A stretch of DNA of 11,535 nt from an uncultured Bacilli bacterium (GTDB taxonomy: Bacteria; Bacillota_I; Bacilli_A; RF39; UBA660): positions 1 to 11,535 of the forward strand of contig CAKOTU010000019.1 in the NCBI GenBank assembly GCA_934120265.1. Reading direction: 5' to 3'. The notes under the pieces are model-generated. The model was not told where the DNA came from and searched no databases. It saw nothing but the letters and a program-made list of their open reading frames with translations. The stretch's first letter is position 1. Each line of letters begins with the position of its first letter. Below, piece by piece: positions 1 through 5,810 of this stretch. A program made the position numbers and the translations under genes.

Positions 1-5
1 TAATT

Positions 6-29
6 AAAGGTCTACCAAGGTAAACCTTT
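6..29. repeat. 24-bp dyad just downstream of the left-edge promoter
   Basis: AAAGGTCTACC (6-16) and GGTAAACCTTT (19-29) are inverted repeats separated by AA, with one non-complementary position that becomes a G-U pair in RNA. The dyad lies about 10 to 34 bases after the predicted start site of the left-edge promoter. It could be an operator for a dimeric regulator or a hairpin at the start of the leader. The sequence alone does not decide between these. Confidence 0.5.
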
Positions 30-37
30 CACTAAAT

Positions 38-75
38 GCGATAATAATATACCATTTTTAGTATATGTTTGTCAA
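38..75 (-). promoter_or_regulatory. Strong sigma-A promoter for a gene beyond the left edge
   Basis: Read on the minus strand there is a perfect -35 TTGACA (70-75), an 18-bp spacer and a -10 TATATT (46-51). The -10 is preceded by TGG, giving an extended -10 TGn. Transcription would start near position 39 and run leftwards out of the window. No start codon or ribosome binding site of the driven gene is visible within the remaining 38 bases. Confidence 0.7.
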
Positions 76-102
76 TATGTTTTTACAACTATTTTTACAA
101 AT

Positions 103-122
103 AAAAAGTAAGTTATACTTTT
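103..122 (-). terminator. Weak candidate terminator after the small membrane-protein gene
   Basis: On the minus strand AAAAGTA (122-116) and TACTTTT (110-104) form a 7-bp AT-only stem with a 5-nt loop, ending in a run of five T. It lies about 40 bases after the stop codon at 162. The stem has a single G-C pair, so efficiency is doubtful, but it is the only such structure between this gene and the next promoter. Confidence 0.4.
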
Positions 123-161
123 ACATATAAACCTACTATTTATAGTTTAAATAACAGTTAA

Positions 162-686
162 TTATAAGTCTATATTATCCAAACTTTGATCATATCCAGA
201 AGTTTGATAAGACCCACAATTTATAAATGGATAATATTTAAATTCCGTTTCATATTTTTCTATTTTAATATACCCACTACACTTTTTACCATTTACATCT
301 AAACTATCTAGCATTCCTTCAGTTTGTAACCTAACAACAGTTACCACTTTATTATCATTAAACTCTTCATTTACTAAATATTTACTAGCATACTTACTAC
401 CAGCCAATACAACCTTATCTTCTAAATTAGAATAATTTGTTGATTCTTTTATCTCCTCTTTATCAGCGCCATTTTTATCGTTTTCTTTAATTGTTGTTGC
501 ATTTTTGTTATCATCTTTTGGTTTTACTTCTTCTACACTATTTTTGTCTTTAATTGGAAGAGTTCCATTCTCATCCATGTTATTAAAAACTCGATTAATA
601 AGTATTACTGCAATAGCAAAGAATAGTATCATTCCTAAACAAATCCACAATTCACTACGAAGTCCCCATCCACGATTGTTGTTCAT
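162..686 (-). CDS. Small membrane-anchored extracytoplasmic protein, function unknown
   Basis: A 174-residue protein. A short basic N-terminus (RGWGLR, 5-10) precedes one transmembrane segment at about 13-34. A hydrophilic, low-complexity linker rich in K, D, E and N follows (about 36-86), then a compact C-terminal module (about 87-166). The module contains two cysteines, C136 and C157, spaced as C-GYI...INC-SYQTSGY, which could form a disulfide outside the cell. I do not recognise a named family. The C..GY(I/V)...C..Y.T.GY pattern reminds me of globular modules on pilin-like proteins of uncultured gut Bacilli, but that is recollection only. There is no GFTLIE prepilin cleavage motif, so it is probably a permanently anchored single-span protein. 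The gene follows the NrtR-like regulator after 8 bp. Its ribosome binding site (AGGTGAT) overlaps that gene's TAG stop, so the two are very likely co-transcribed and translationally coupled. Confidence 0.8.
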   Translation of the reverse strand: MNNNRGWGLRSELWICLGMILFFAIAVILINRVFNNMDENGTLPIKDKNSVEEVKPKDDNKNATTIKENDKNGADKEEIKESTNYSNLEDKVVLAGSKYASKYLVNEEFNDNKVVTVVRLQTEGMLDSLDVNGKKCSGYIKIEKYETEFKYYPFINCGSYQTSGYDQSLDNIDL

Positions 687-694
687 ATTATCAC

Positions 695-1354
695 CTAAAA
701 TAAATCCCTTTCTCTTAAATCATCATTAAAGCGATATAATTTACCAGGTCTTCCATTTCCCCCTGTATTCTTATCTCCTGTATCAGTTACTAATCCTAGA
801 TTAATAAACTTTTTACGGAAATTACGTCTATCTAATTCTCTTCCTAATATTTGTTCATAAACTTTTTGTATTTCTGGTAGTGTAAAATCACTAGGAAATA
901 AGTGCTTCAACACCCTACTATTTAATAGTTTTTTGCTTAATAATTTTATGCTATCTTTAACAATAACTTCATGGTCATATCCCATTTTAGGAATGTCTCC
1001 AATATTAAACCATTTTAGTTCTAAATCTGGTCTATCTTCTTTTTTTATTTCTAATGTTTTAGAATCGATTAATGCTAAATAAGATATACCTATTATTCTT
1101 TCATCTTGATCACGATCCAAATTACTGAATATGTGTCCTTGTTCTAAATACATTTCAGGATAACCTAGTCTATGTTTTATTATAGAATAGATGTTATCTT
1201 CTATTGTTTCTGTTGTTTTTAAAATATTACTAGGTAAAATCCAATATCCTCTATAAGGGTCAGTCTTTTTTTTCATAAGTAATACCTTAATATTTCCATT
1301 CTCTACTGTAAAAATACTGATAAGTGTTTCTAATATAACTGAATATTCTTCCAT
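695..1354 (-). CDS. NrtR-like transcriptional regulator (degenerate Nudix domain plus winged HTH)
   Basis: A 219-residue two-domain protein. Residues 1 to about 140 form a Nudix fold (YSVILETLISIFTV at the start; GYWILPSNIL at 36-45). Residues about 150-210 form a winged helix (FPSDFTLPEIQKVYEQIL, then a GRPGKLYRF wing/strand). In catalytic Nudix enzymes the box reads GX5EX7REUXEEXGU. Here, from N43, only E49 and G64 survive, and the REUXEE part reads SIIKHR at 57-62, so hydrolase activity is very unlikely. This is the state expected of NrtR-type repressors, which use the Nudix pocket to sense ADP-ribose-like metabolites and often control NAD genes. The ligand and targets here cannot be read from the sequence. 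The start is set by AAAGGAG, 7 nt before ATG. It is the first gene of a two-gene operon, and its promoter overlaps a 22-bp palindrome that could serve for autoregulation. Confidence 0.8.
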   Translation of the reverse strand: MEEYSVILETLISIFTVENGNIKVLLMKKKTDPYRGYWILPSNILKTTETIEDNIYSIIKHRLGYPEMYLEQGHIFSNLDRDQDERIIGISYLALIDSKTLEIKKEDRPDLELKWFNIGDIPKMGYDHEVIVKDSIKLLSKKLLNSRVLKHLFPSDFTLPEIQKVYEQILGRELDRRNFRKKFINLGLVTDTGDKNTGGNGRPGKLYRFNDDLRERDLF

Positions 1355-1386
1355 ATTTTATCTCCTTTGCGTATAATTACACACTT

Positions 1387-1415
1387 ATTATAATAAAAAA
1401 AAAGTACTTTTGCAA
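1387..1415 (-). promoter_or_regulatory. Promoter of the NrtR-like regulator operon
   Basis: The minus strand shows a consensus -10 TATAAT (1387-1392), a 17-bp spacer containing nine T, and a -35-like TTGCAA (1410-1415). The start site would be near 1380, giving a leader of about 26 nt that ends with the AAAGGAG ribosome binding site. The -35 lies inside the 22-bp dyad at 1401-1422, so anything binding that dyad would block this promoter. Confidence 0.6.
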
Positions 1416-1422
1416 GTACTTT
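1395..1422 (-). terminator. Intrinsic terminator (or operator-like palindrome) upstream of the regulator gene
   Basis: On the minus strand AAAGTACTT (1422-1414), a GCAA tetraloop and AAGTACTTT (1409-1401) form a perfect 9-bp stem. It runs directly into a tract of nine T in total, three of which are in the stem. It would end minus-strand transcription arriving from 1600 before the regulator promoter begins. No protein gene lies upstream that lacks its own terminator, which is one reason to suspect a small RNA at 1395-1599. The same symmetry would also suit a dimeric repressor site over the -35. Confidence 0.6.
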
Positions 1423-1599
1423 ATTGTATTTGTTATATCATGTATACTTTACATTCCAAATTATAATTTTTTTCATTTTCTTAGTATATATTAATAGTAC
1501 AAGGTTTAGATTTTAAGAAAGACAAGAGAAATTGTTGTTTTCTTGTACATTATCTATTTATTGCTTAAATTTTAGTTATATTACCACTTTTACTTTTTT
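1395..1599 (-). ncRNA. Candidate orphan small RNA (minus strand)
   Basis: A near-consensus promoter (TTGACA, 17 bp, TATAAC) predicts a start near 1599, and the hairpin with T-tract at 1395-1422 predicts the end. The transcript would be about 205 nt. It has no convincing open frame; the best is a 12-codon ATG frame at 1438-1476 with a poor ribosome binding site. Inside are GTACAAG (1548-1542) and CTTGTAC (1503-1497), which can pair. An alternative shorter pairing, ACAAGA with TCTTGT, uses the same bases. No known RNA family is recognised. The region could instead be a decayed gene with surviving signals. Confidence 0.4.
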
Positions 1600-1605
1600 G
1601 TACAA

Positions 1606-1634
1606 GTTATACAACATATGATATTTGATGTCAA
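1606..1634 (-). promoter_or_regulatory. Near-consensus sigma-A promoter with no protein gene behind it
   Basis: The minus strand reads TTGACA (1629-1634), 17 bp, TATAAC (1606-1611), a match of 6/6 and 5/6 with ideal spacing. The nearest downstream protein gene starts at 1354 and has its own promoter, with a terminator in between, so this promoter seems to serve the intergenic region itself. A copy of the heptamer CTTGTAC (1606-1600 on this strand) covers the -10 end and start site. Confidence 0.6.
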
Positions 1635-1689
1635 AATTTGTCAGATTTTTTGTATTTACAAACAAAATATTATGTGTTATCCTATATTT

Positions 1690-1797
1690 GTAAGCAGGAA
1701 TGCTTATGTATTAATGTAAAGCCTTTTTCTTTATATTTATTCCTTTTAATATATAGAAAAAATAAGAAATCCGGGATTCTGCTGCTCCGGGTTTTTT
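1690..1797 (+). ncRNA. Candidate small RNA (plus strand) ending at an orphan terminator
   Basis: A good plus-strand terminator (1767-1797) has no plus-strand gene before it. Upstream lies a modest promoter-like pair: TTTACA (1655-1660), 17 bp, TATCCT (1678-1683). Together they would give an RNA of about 108 nt that opens with a 6-bp hairpin, TAAGCA-GGAA-TGCTTA (1691-1706), followed by an AU-rich middle. The -10 matches at only 4 of 6 bases, so the 5' end is a guess. No known family is recognised. Confidence 0.3.
1767..1797 (+). terminator. Plus-strand intrinsic terminator without an upstream gene
   Basis: AAAUCCGGG (1767-1775) pairs with UCCGGGUUU (1786-1794) around a 10-nt loop and is followed by more U (1795-1797) and AUUUU. 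Two of the nine pairs are G-U. On the opposite strand these become C-A mismatches and the stem shrinks to CCGG/CCGG, so the fold belongs to plus-strand RNA. It faces the 3' end of murC, so it also closes off transcription running convergently into murC. Confidence 0.6.
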
Positions 1798-1804
1798 ATT
1801 TTGT

Positions 1805-1845
1805 AAAAAACTAGGAATAGAACTATTCTTCTATCCCTAGTTTTT
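1805..1845 (-). terminator. murC terminator overlapping its stop codon, bidirectional
   Basis: On the minus strand a 17-bp stem (1845-1829 with 1822-1806, one G-U pair) with the loop GAATAG ends in a T-tract (to 1805). The rising arm encodes the last murC codons, and the TAG stop is the loop's end. On the plus strand the stem is followed by TTTTTCTTTT, so it can also terminate transcription coming from the left. Confidence 0.8.
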
Positions 1846-3142
1846 CTTTTAATCTTTTTTCATATTCTTTTTGAAGAACATATATATCTTTACTACTCAT
1901 AAATATTAATACTGCATTTTCATATTTTAGTAGCTCATCTACTCTATCTAATGACATATATTTACCATTTCTTAGTTTATCTAATATTACATGATAGTCA
2001 ACACCATCATAACCTATTTCTTCTCTATCTACACCAACATCCATTACATAAGCATCATCAGCTAAATTCAAGGCTTCAACAAAATCATCAGCCATTTCTT
2101 TAGTACGTGATAATGTGTGGGTTTTTAAAATAGCAACTATTTTTTTATTTGGATATTTTTGACGTGCAGCCTTAATAGTAACCTTTACTTCAGTTGGATG
2201 ATGCGCATAATCATCTATTGTTACAATATCACCTATTATATTTTCTTTAAATCTTCTCTTTGCCCCTTTAAACGTTTTTAAATACTTAGCAACTTCTTTT
2301 GCTTCTAATCTTTCGTAATAACAAACACTTATAACAGCTAAAGCATTAAGAAGCATGTGTTTACCAAACAAAGGTAAATCAAAATGTCCATAATAATTAT
2401 CTTCTACAAAAACATCAAAGCTGGTTCCGTCATCTCTATATTCAACATCTTTAGCAATAATATCGTTATCATCGCTTAATCCATAATAGAATATTGGAGG
2501 ATTAACTTCTAAAGTATGTGTATAAGGATCATCTCCACAAGCTATAACCATCTTTTCAGCTTTATTAGCATATTCTTGATATGCACTAATAACATCATCT
2601 ATATCTTTATAATAATCTATATGATCAAGTTCAATATTTGTTATAATTGCATAATAAGGACTATAAGCTAAGAAATGTCTTTTATATTCACAAGCTTCTA
2701 AACAGAAATATTTATTTTCTTTAGAAGCAAAGCCACTTCCATCACCAATCAAGTAGTTAGTTCCAACTATATTTCCTAGAACGTGAGACATCATAGCTGT
2801 AGTTGTAGTCTTACCATGACATCCAGAAACACCAATGGTCATAAACATCTCCGTTAAACGTCCTACCATTTCTTGATAAGTATATATTTTAAGTCCTAAT
2901 TCTTTAGCTCTTACTACTTCTTCATGGTCATCTTTAAAAGCATTGCCTTGAACTATTACCATATCTTCCTTAATATTGTCTTTATCAAAATTTAAAACTT
3001 TTATTCCCTTTTCTAATAATCCAGCTTCCGTAAAAAAATGATCTGGTTTATCACTACCTTGAACTTCATATCCAAGTGATTTCATAATTTGAGCAAGTGC
3101 ACTCATTCCAGTTCCCTTTATTCCTATAAAATGATAAATCAT
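1823..3142 (-). CDS. murC: UDP-N-acetylmuramate--L-alanine ligase (MurC)
   Basis: A cytoplasmic ATP-dependent ligase that adds L-alanine to UDP-MurNAc, the first amino acid of the peptidoglycan stem peptide. The 439 residues match the usual length. The N-terminal UDP-MurNAc-binding Rossmann domain starts with IGIKGTGMSALA (6-17, glycine loop G7-x-x-G10-x-G12). The central Mur ligase domain has the P-loop GVSGCHGKTTTT (104-115), the EACEYKRHF stretch (149-157), typical of MurC, and TNIELDHIDYY (168-178). The C-terminal domain carries DDYAHHPTEV (300-309) and THTLSRTK (331-338). The P-loop has Cys108 where many MurC proteins have Thr or Ala, which is tolerated variation. The ATG is preceded by AGGAGATGAT, close to a full anti-SD match. 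It is monocistronic: its own promoter lies upstream and a terminator covers the stop codon. Confidence 0.97.
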   Translation of the reverse strand: MIYHFIGIKGTGMSALAQIMKSLGYEVQGSDKPDHFFTEAGLLEKGIKVLNFDKDNIKEDMVIVQGNAFKDDHEEVVRAKELGLKIYTYQEMVGRLTEMFMTIGVSGCHGKTTTTAMMSHVLGNIVGTNYLIGDGSGFASKENKYFCLEACEYKRHFLAYSPYYAIITNIELDHIDYYKDIDDVISAYQEYANKAEKMVIACGDDPYTHTLEVNPPIFYYGLSDDNDIIAKDVEYRDDGTSFDVFVEDNYYGHFDLPLFGKHMLLNALAVISVCYYERLEAKEVAKYLKTFKGAKRRFKENIIGDIVTIDDYAHHPTEVKVTIKAARQKYPNKKIVAILKTHTLSRTKEMADDFVEALNLADDAYVMDVGVDREEIGYDGVDYHVILDKLRNGKYMSLDRVDELLKYENAVLIFMSSKDIYVLQKEYEKRLKEKLGIEE

Positions 3143-3163
3143 TTACAATCATCTCCTAATATA

Positions 3164-3194
3164 ATTATACAACAATATTTAGCGTTTTTAACAA
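3164..3194 (-). promoter_or_regulatory. murC promoter
   Basis: A perfect minus-strand -10 TATAAT lies at 3164-3169, 22 bases before the murC ATG. The -35 is weak: TTAAAA at 16-bp spacing (3186-3191) or TTGTTA at 19-bp spacing (3189-3194). It sits in the 83-bp gap behind the obg terminator, so murC is transcribed separately from obg. Confidence 0.6.
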
Positions 3195-3205
3195 AAAAAT
3201 ACATA

Positions 3206-3234
3206 AAAAGAAAAAAAGAGTAATATTACTCTTT
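3206..3234 (-). terminator. obg terminator overlapping the stop codon
   Basis: A perfect 20-bp palindrome (3215-3234; AAAGAGTA-ATAT-TACTCTTT as hairpin) is followed on the minus strand by TTTT, C and TTTTT. The last obg codons and the TAA form the rising arm. The plus strand has no T-tract after the palindrome, so it acts one way. Confidence 0.8.
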
Positions 3235-4497
3235 AAAGTCGAATTCAAAATCTAAAATTCTTACATTATCTCCAGTTTTAGCGCCTAATTCTTTTAATTT
3301 AGCATCTACACCCATTCTCTTCAATTTATTTGAGAATCTAAGTACTGCTTCATCAGAATTAAATTTAGTCATTCTAAATAGTTTTTCTATCTTTTCGCCT
3401 CTAATAACCCAAGTATCATCTTCACGCGTTATTGTGAATGGTTCTTCCTCTTCAAATTTATATAAAACATGACTTTCAAATTTTTCTTCAGTATATAAAG
3501 GTTCTTTTTTAATACCATCCAGCATATCTGCTAAAGCATTAATAACGTCTTCTAAGCCACTTACTGTAAGTGCAGAAATTGGATAAACAGGAACCTTTAC
3601 CTTTTCTTTAAATTTCTTTAGTTGTTCTTCTGCCCCTGGCATATCTATTTTATTTGCTATAACAATTTGTGGTTTTTTAAGTAGTTTTTCACTGAAGTTA
3701 GAAAGTTCATTATTAATAATGACATAATCTTGATAAGGATCTCTTCCTTCAAAAGCACTAATATCAATTATATGAGCAATTACCCTAGTTCTTTCAATAT
3801 GTCTTAAGAATCTATCTCCTAATCCTTCTCCTAAAGAAGCTCCTTCGATAAGACCTGGAAGATCCGCAACTACAAACGATCTATCTCCACTAGCTCTTAC
3901 AACCCCTAGATTTGGTTTTAGTGTTGTAAAATGATATTCAGCAATCTTTGGCTTTGATGCACTTATTTTTGATATCAAAGTACTTTTACCAACACTTGGC
4001 ATACCAACAAGACCTACATCAGCAAGTAATTTTAATTCAACCTTTACTTTTTTCATTTCTCCAGGCTCACCATTCTCACAAAAACTTGGAGCAGGATTAC
4101 TGTGAGTAGCAAAGTCCATATTTCCTCTTCCACCGCGTCCACCACGTGCTACTACAACTCTATCTTTATGCTTAGTTAAATCTCCAATTATTAGACCAGT
4201 ATCAACATCGGTAATAACAGTTCCTAAAGGTACTCTAACAACTACATCTTCTGCGTTAGCACCATTCATTCCTTTACCTAAACCATTTTCGCCTTTATTT
4301 CCTTTGATACATCTTCTATATCTTAAATCAATTAATGTATTTAATCCTTCATCTGCTTCAAAAATAATGTTAGCTCCCTTACCGCCATTTCCACCGTAAG
4401 GGCCACCCATTTCAATATATTTTTCTCGTCTAAAAGCCATGCACCCATTACCACCGTCACCGGCAAGTAAATCAATTAATACTTCATCTATAAACAT
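3226..4497 (-). CDS. obg: Obg-family GTPase (ObgE/CgtA)
   Basis: An essential GTPase that associates with the large ribosomal subunit, with roles in ribosome assembly and stress and (p)ppGpp signalling. The 423 residues match the family. The glycine-rich Obg fold is at about 1-158 (DGGNGCMAFRREKY, GGPYGGNGGKG, RGGRGN). The G domain is at about 159-330, with G1 GMPSVGKST (165-173), a TTLKPN switch I stretch (191-196), G3 DLPG (212-215), G4 NKID (282-285) and G5 SAL (308-310). A C-terminal OCT domain covers about 335-423. The frame extends to an ATG at 4530. MFIDEVLIDL is the family's normal start, and AAGGAG sits 8 nt before this ATG, so 4497 is chosen. It has its own promoter and terminator. 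Confidence 0.97.
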   Translation of the reverse strand: MFIDEVLIDLLAGDGGNGCMAFRREKYIEMGGPYGGNGGKGANIIFEADEGLNTLIDLRYRRCIKGNKGENGLGKGMNGANAEDVVVRVPLGTVITDVDTGLIIGDLTKHKDRVVVARGGRGGRGNMDFATHSNPAPSFCENGEPGEMKKVKVELKLLADVGLVGMPSVGKSTLISKISASKPKIAEYHFTTLKPNLGVVRASGDRSFVVADLPGLIEGASLGEGLGDRFLRHIERTRVIAHIIDISAFEGRDPYQDYVIINNELSNFSEKLLKKPQIVIANKIDMPGAEEQLKKFKEKVKVPVYPISALTVSGLEDVINALADMLDGIKKEPLYTEEKFESHVLYKFEEEEPFTITREDDTWVIRGEKIEKLFRMTKFNSDEAVLRFSNKLKRMGVDAKLKELGAKTGDNVRILDFEFDFKE

Positions 4498-4521
4498 CTT
4501 ATCAACTCCTTCGCTACTATA

Positions 4522-4549
4522 ATTATACACTATTTTCTAATTCTTTCAA
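4522..4549 (-). promoter_or_regulatory. obg promoter
   Basis: On the minus strand: -10 TATAAT (4522-4527), 16-bp spacer, -35 TTGAAA (4544-4549, 5/6). The start site would be near 4515, leaving a leader of about 18 nt that holds only the AAGGAG site. The -35 overlaps the TGA that closes the coding scrap at 4546-4620. Confidence 0.65.
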
Positions 4550-4620
4550 ACATTATTATTACACTTTACAGTATTTAAAACATAAGGATTTTGGTACGAA
4601 CCATCACAAGCTTTAACATT
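4546..4620 (-). pseudogene. Possible 3' remnant of a surface or pilin-like gene
   Basis: The minus strand reads 24 codons between a TAA (4621-4623) and a TGA (4546-4548) with no start codon. The peptide is NVKACDGSYQNPYVLNTVKC followed by NNNV. It has two cysteines and a GSxxNPYVL stretch like the endings of bacterial surface-protein modules. The composition looks protein-like rather than random. It sits between the pilin terminator and obg, where an older gene's 3' end would be expected. A short open stretch can occur by chance, so confidence is limited. Confidence 0.3.
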
Positions 4621-4633
4621 TTATTTTCTAGCG

Positions 4634-4664
4634 AAAAAAGTCATGAGATTTTATCATGACTTTT
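4634..4664 (-). terminator. Terminator of the pilin-like gene
   Basis: Five bases after the TAA at 4670, the minus strand forms an 11-bp stem, AAAAGTCATGA (4664-4654) with TCATGACTTTT (4646-4636), and a 7-nt loop. The descending arm runs into six T (4639-4634). Confidence 0.8.
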
Positions 4665-4669
4665 GTTAC

Positions 4670-5707
4670 TTAATTCAATTGTGATTTTGAAATTGTTATT
4701 ACTGGACGAATACCATAATCAGTGCTATTAGCAACGCTGTCGTTACTTATACATCCTTCTAAAGTTACAAGCAAAACACCTTCAGAATTATCAGGATCAT
4801 AGGAGGCTGTTAAATAACCAAACACTCCTTTGTAAGGTCCTTCTATTTGGTCTCCATTTTCACCGTATTTTGTTAAATTATCATATAGCCATTTAGCACT
4901 TAACTCATAAGATTCTGGATAACTTTTTCCATCCACTTTTAAAAGTTGTTCTGGAGTTGGGAAACTTACTTCCAATCCACTTTTATTAAATACATTCGTG
5001 ATATGACTTATATAATCCTTACCCGCCGGAGCAGCACTTCCTGTTGTATTAATATTCATGCATGTTTTATTATCCAATCCACCATCTGTACACCAAGATA
5101 CAGTTTTTGGAATTGTGCCATTTGTTCCGTCACCATCGGTAAAGTCCTCTGCCATTAATAAATCAATATTTGATGAATCAGAGCTTAATACATAGAATGT
5201 TCTATCTTTATCTAAATGACATGTATATTTTGCTCCTACTGTTTGACTTGTTCCTTCTTGTAAGTCACAAATTAATGAAGATGTTCCCTTTTCTGTTGCT
5301 TCATATTTCTTTGTTGTTGGGTTGTATGCAACTTCATAAGATCCTAATGTCATTTTTGATGATGTTGTTACTTGTCCATTCTTTATTGTTATAGTTCCAC
5401 TCTTTGGTTTATTTCCATTCATTTCGATTGTTAATTTATCATTTGGTAATCCTGTACCTGTTAAATTACCATTCTCATCTATTGTGTATGTTCCATCTGG
5501 AACACCATCACTGTCTAGTTTTGCTGTTGCAACTGCTGTTTCTACAGCATCAATATAATTCTCTGCACTTCTCTCAGCAGCTCCCTTTTGTGATTTTTTA
5601 ATTGTGTTCATTACTATTGGGGTTGCTATTAAGGCAATGATAGCTAATACTACTATTACCGCTAGTAATTCAATAAGTGTAAATCCATATTTGTTTTTTA
5701 ATTTCAT
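4670..5707 (-). CDS. Type IV prepilin-like protein with large C-terminal domain
   Basis: A 345-residue secreted or surface protein. It has a classical type III (prepilin) signal: a basic leader MKLKNKYG, cleavage by prepilin peptidase after G8, then FTLIELLAVIVVLAIIALIATPIV with the conserved Glu at mature position 5 (E13). The hydrophobic helix covers 9-33 and continues as the amphipathic helix of pilins (34-62). A threonine-, glycine- and asparagine-rich stretch (about 66-140) follows. A second domain (about 143-345) has cysteines C147, C163, C196, C206 and C289 and ends in YGIRPVITISKSQLN. From memory, such RPVI endings recur on surface and pilin-like proteins of uncultured gut Bacilli. 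It is much longer than ComGC-like pseudopilins, so it is probably a major or minor pilin with an adhesin-like head. The frame extends 20 codons upstream, but AGGAGGAGGAAG directly before this ATG fixes the start. It is monocistronic; no pilus assembly genes are in the window. Confidence 0.88.
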   Translation of the reverse strand: MKLKNKYGFTLIELLAVIVVLAIIALIATPIVMNTIKKSQKGAAERSAENYIDAVETAVATAKLDSDGVPDGTYTIDENGNLTGTGLPNDKLTIEMNGNKPKSGTITIKNGQVTTSSKMTLGSYEVAYNPTTKKYEATEKGTSSLICDLQEGTSQTVGAKYTCHLDKDRTFYVLSSDSSNIDLLMAEDFTDGDGTNGTIPKTVSWCTDGGLDNKTCMNINTTGSAAPAGKDYISHITNVFNKSGLEVSFPTPEQLLKVDGKSYPESYELSAKWLYDNLTKYGENGDQIEGPYKGVFGYLTASYDPDNSEGVLLVTLEGCISNDSVANSTDYGIRPVITISKSQLN

Positions 5708-5760
5708 AATCTTCCTCCTCCTTTTATTTAGATTTACTTTACTTAGTAAAGGTACAACAA

Positions 5761-5810
5761 AAAACACAAAGAAATCTAGACTACTAAAAAGTCTAGAAAC
5801 TTTGTGTTTT
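5761..5810 (-). terminator. Attenuator-like hairpin inside the pilin leader (P3)
   Basis: AAAACACAAAG/CTTTGTGTTTT (11 bp) and the inner TCTAGACT/AGTCTAGA (8 bp) form a long stem with a small asymmetric internal loop. On the minus strand the descending arm runs into six T followed by G. It stands between promoter and start codon, so it could stop transcription before the pilin gene. Its stem is AT-rich, and it could equally be a structural arm of the leader. Confidence 0.5.

Larger units (their letters stand above)
1355..1822. other. Intergenic stretch without protein gene (contents)
   Basis: These 468 bases between murC and the regulator gene hold no coding frame with a ribosome binding site. 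They carry, from right to left: part of the murC terminator, a plus-strand terminator, a possible plus-strand promoter, a near-consensus minus-strand promoter, a minus-strand terminator and the regulator's own promoter. The heptamer GTACAAG/CTTGTAC occurs three times in 110 bases (1497-1503, 1542-1548, 1600-1606). Confidence 0.6.

Noticed and set aside
1438..1476. Small ORF of 12 codons (MKKIIIWNVKYT) on the minus strand.
   Set aside because: It has no real ribosome binding site, is very short and consists mostly of AT-rich codons expected by chance.
4575..4610. tRNA or T-arm remnant suggested by GGTTCGTACC on the minus strand.
   Set aside because: The T-loop consensus is not met, and there is no acceptor stem, anticodon arm or CCA. 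The bases also read as protein-like codons.
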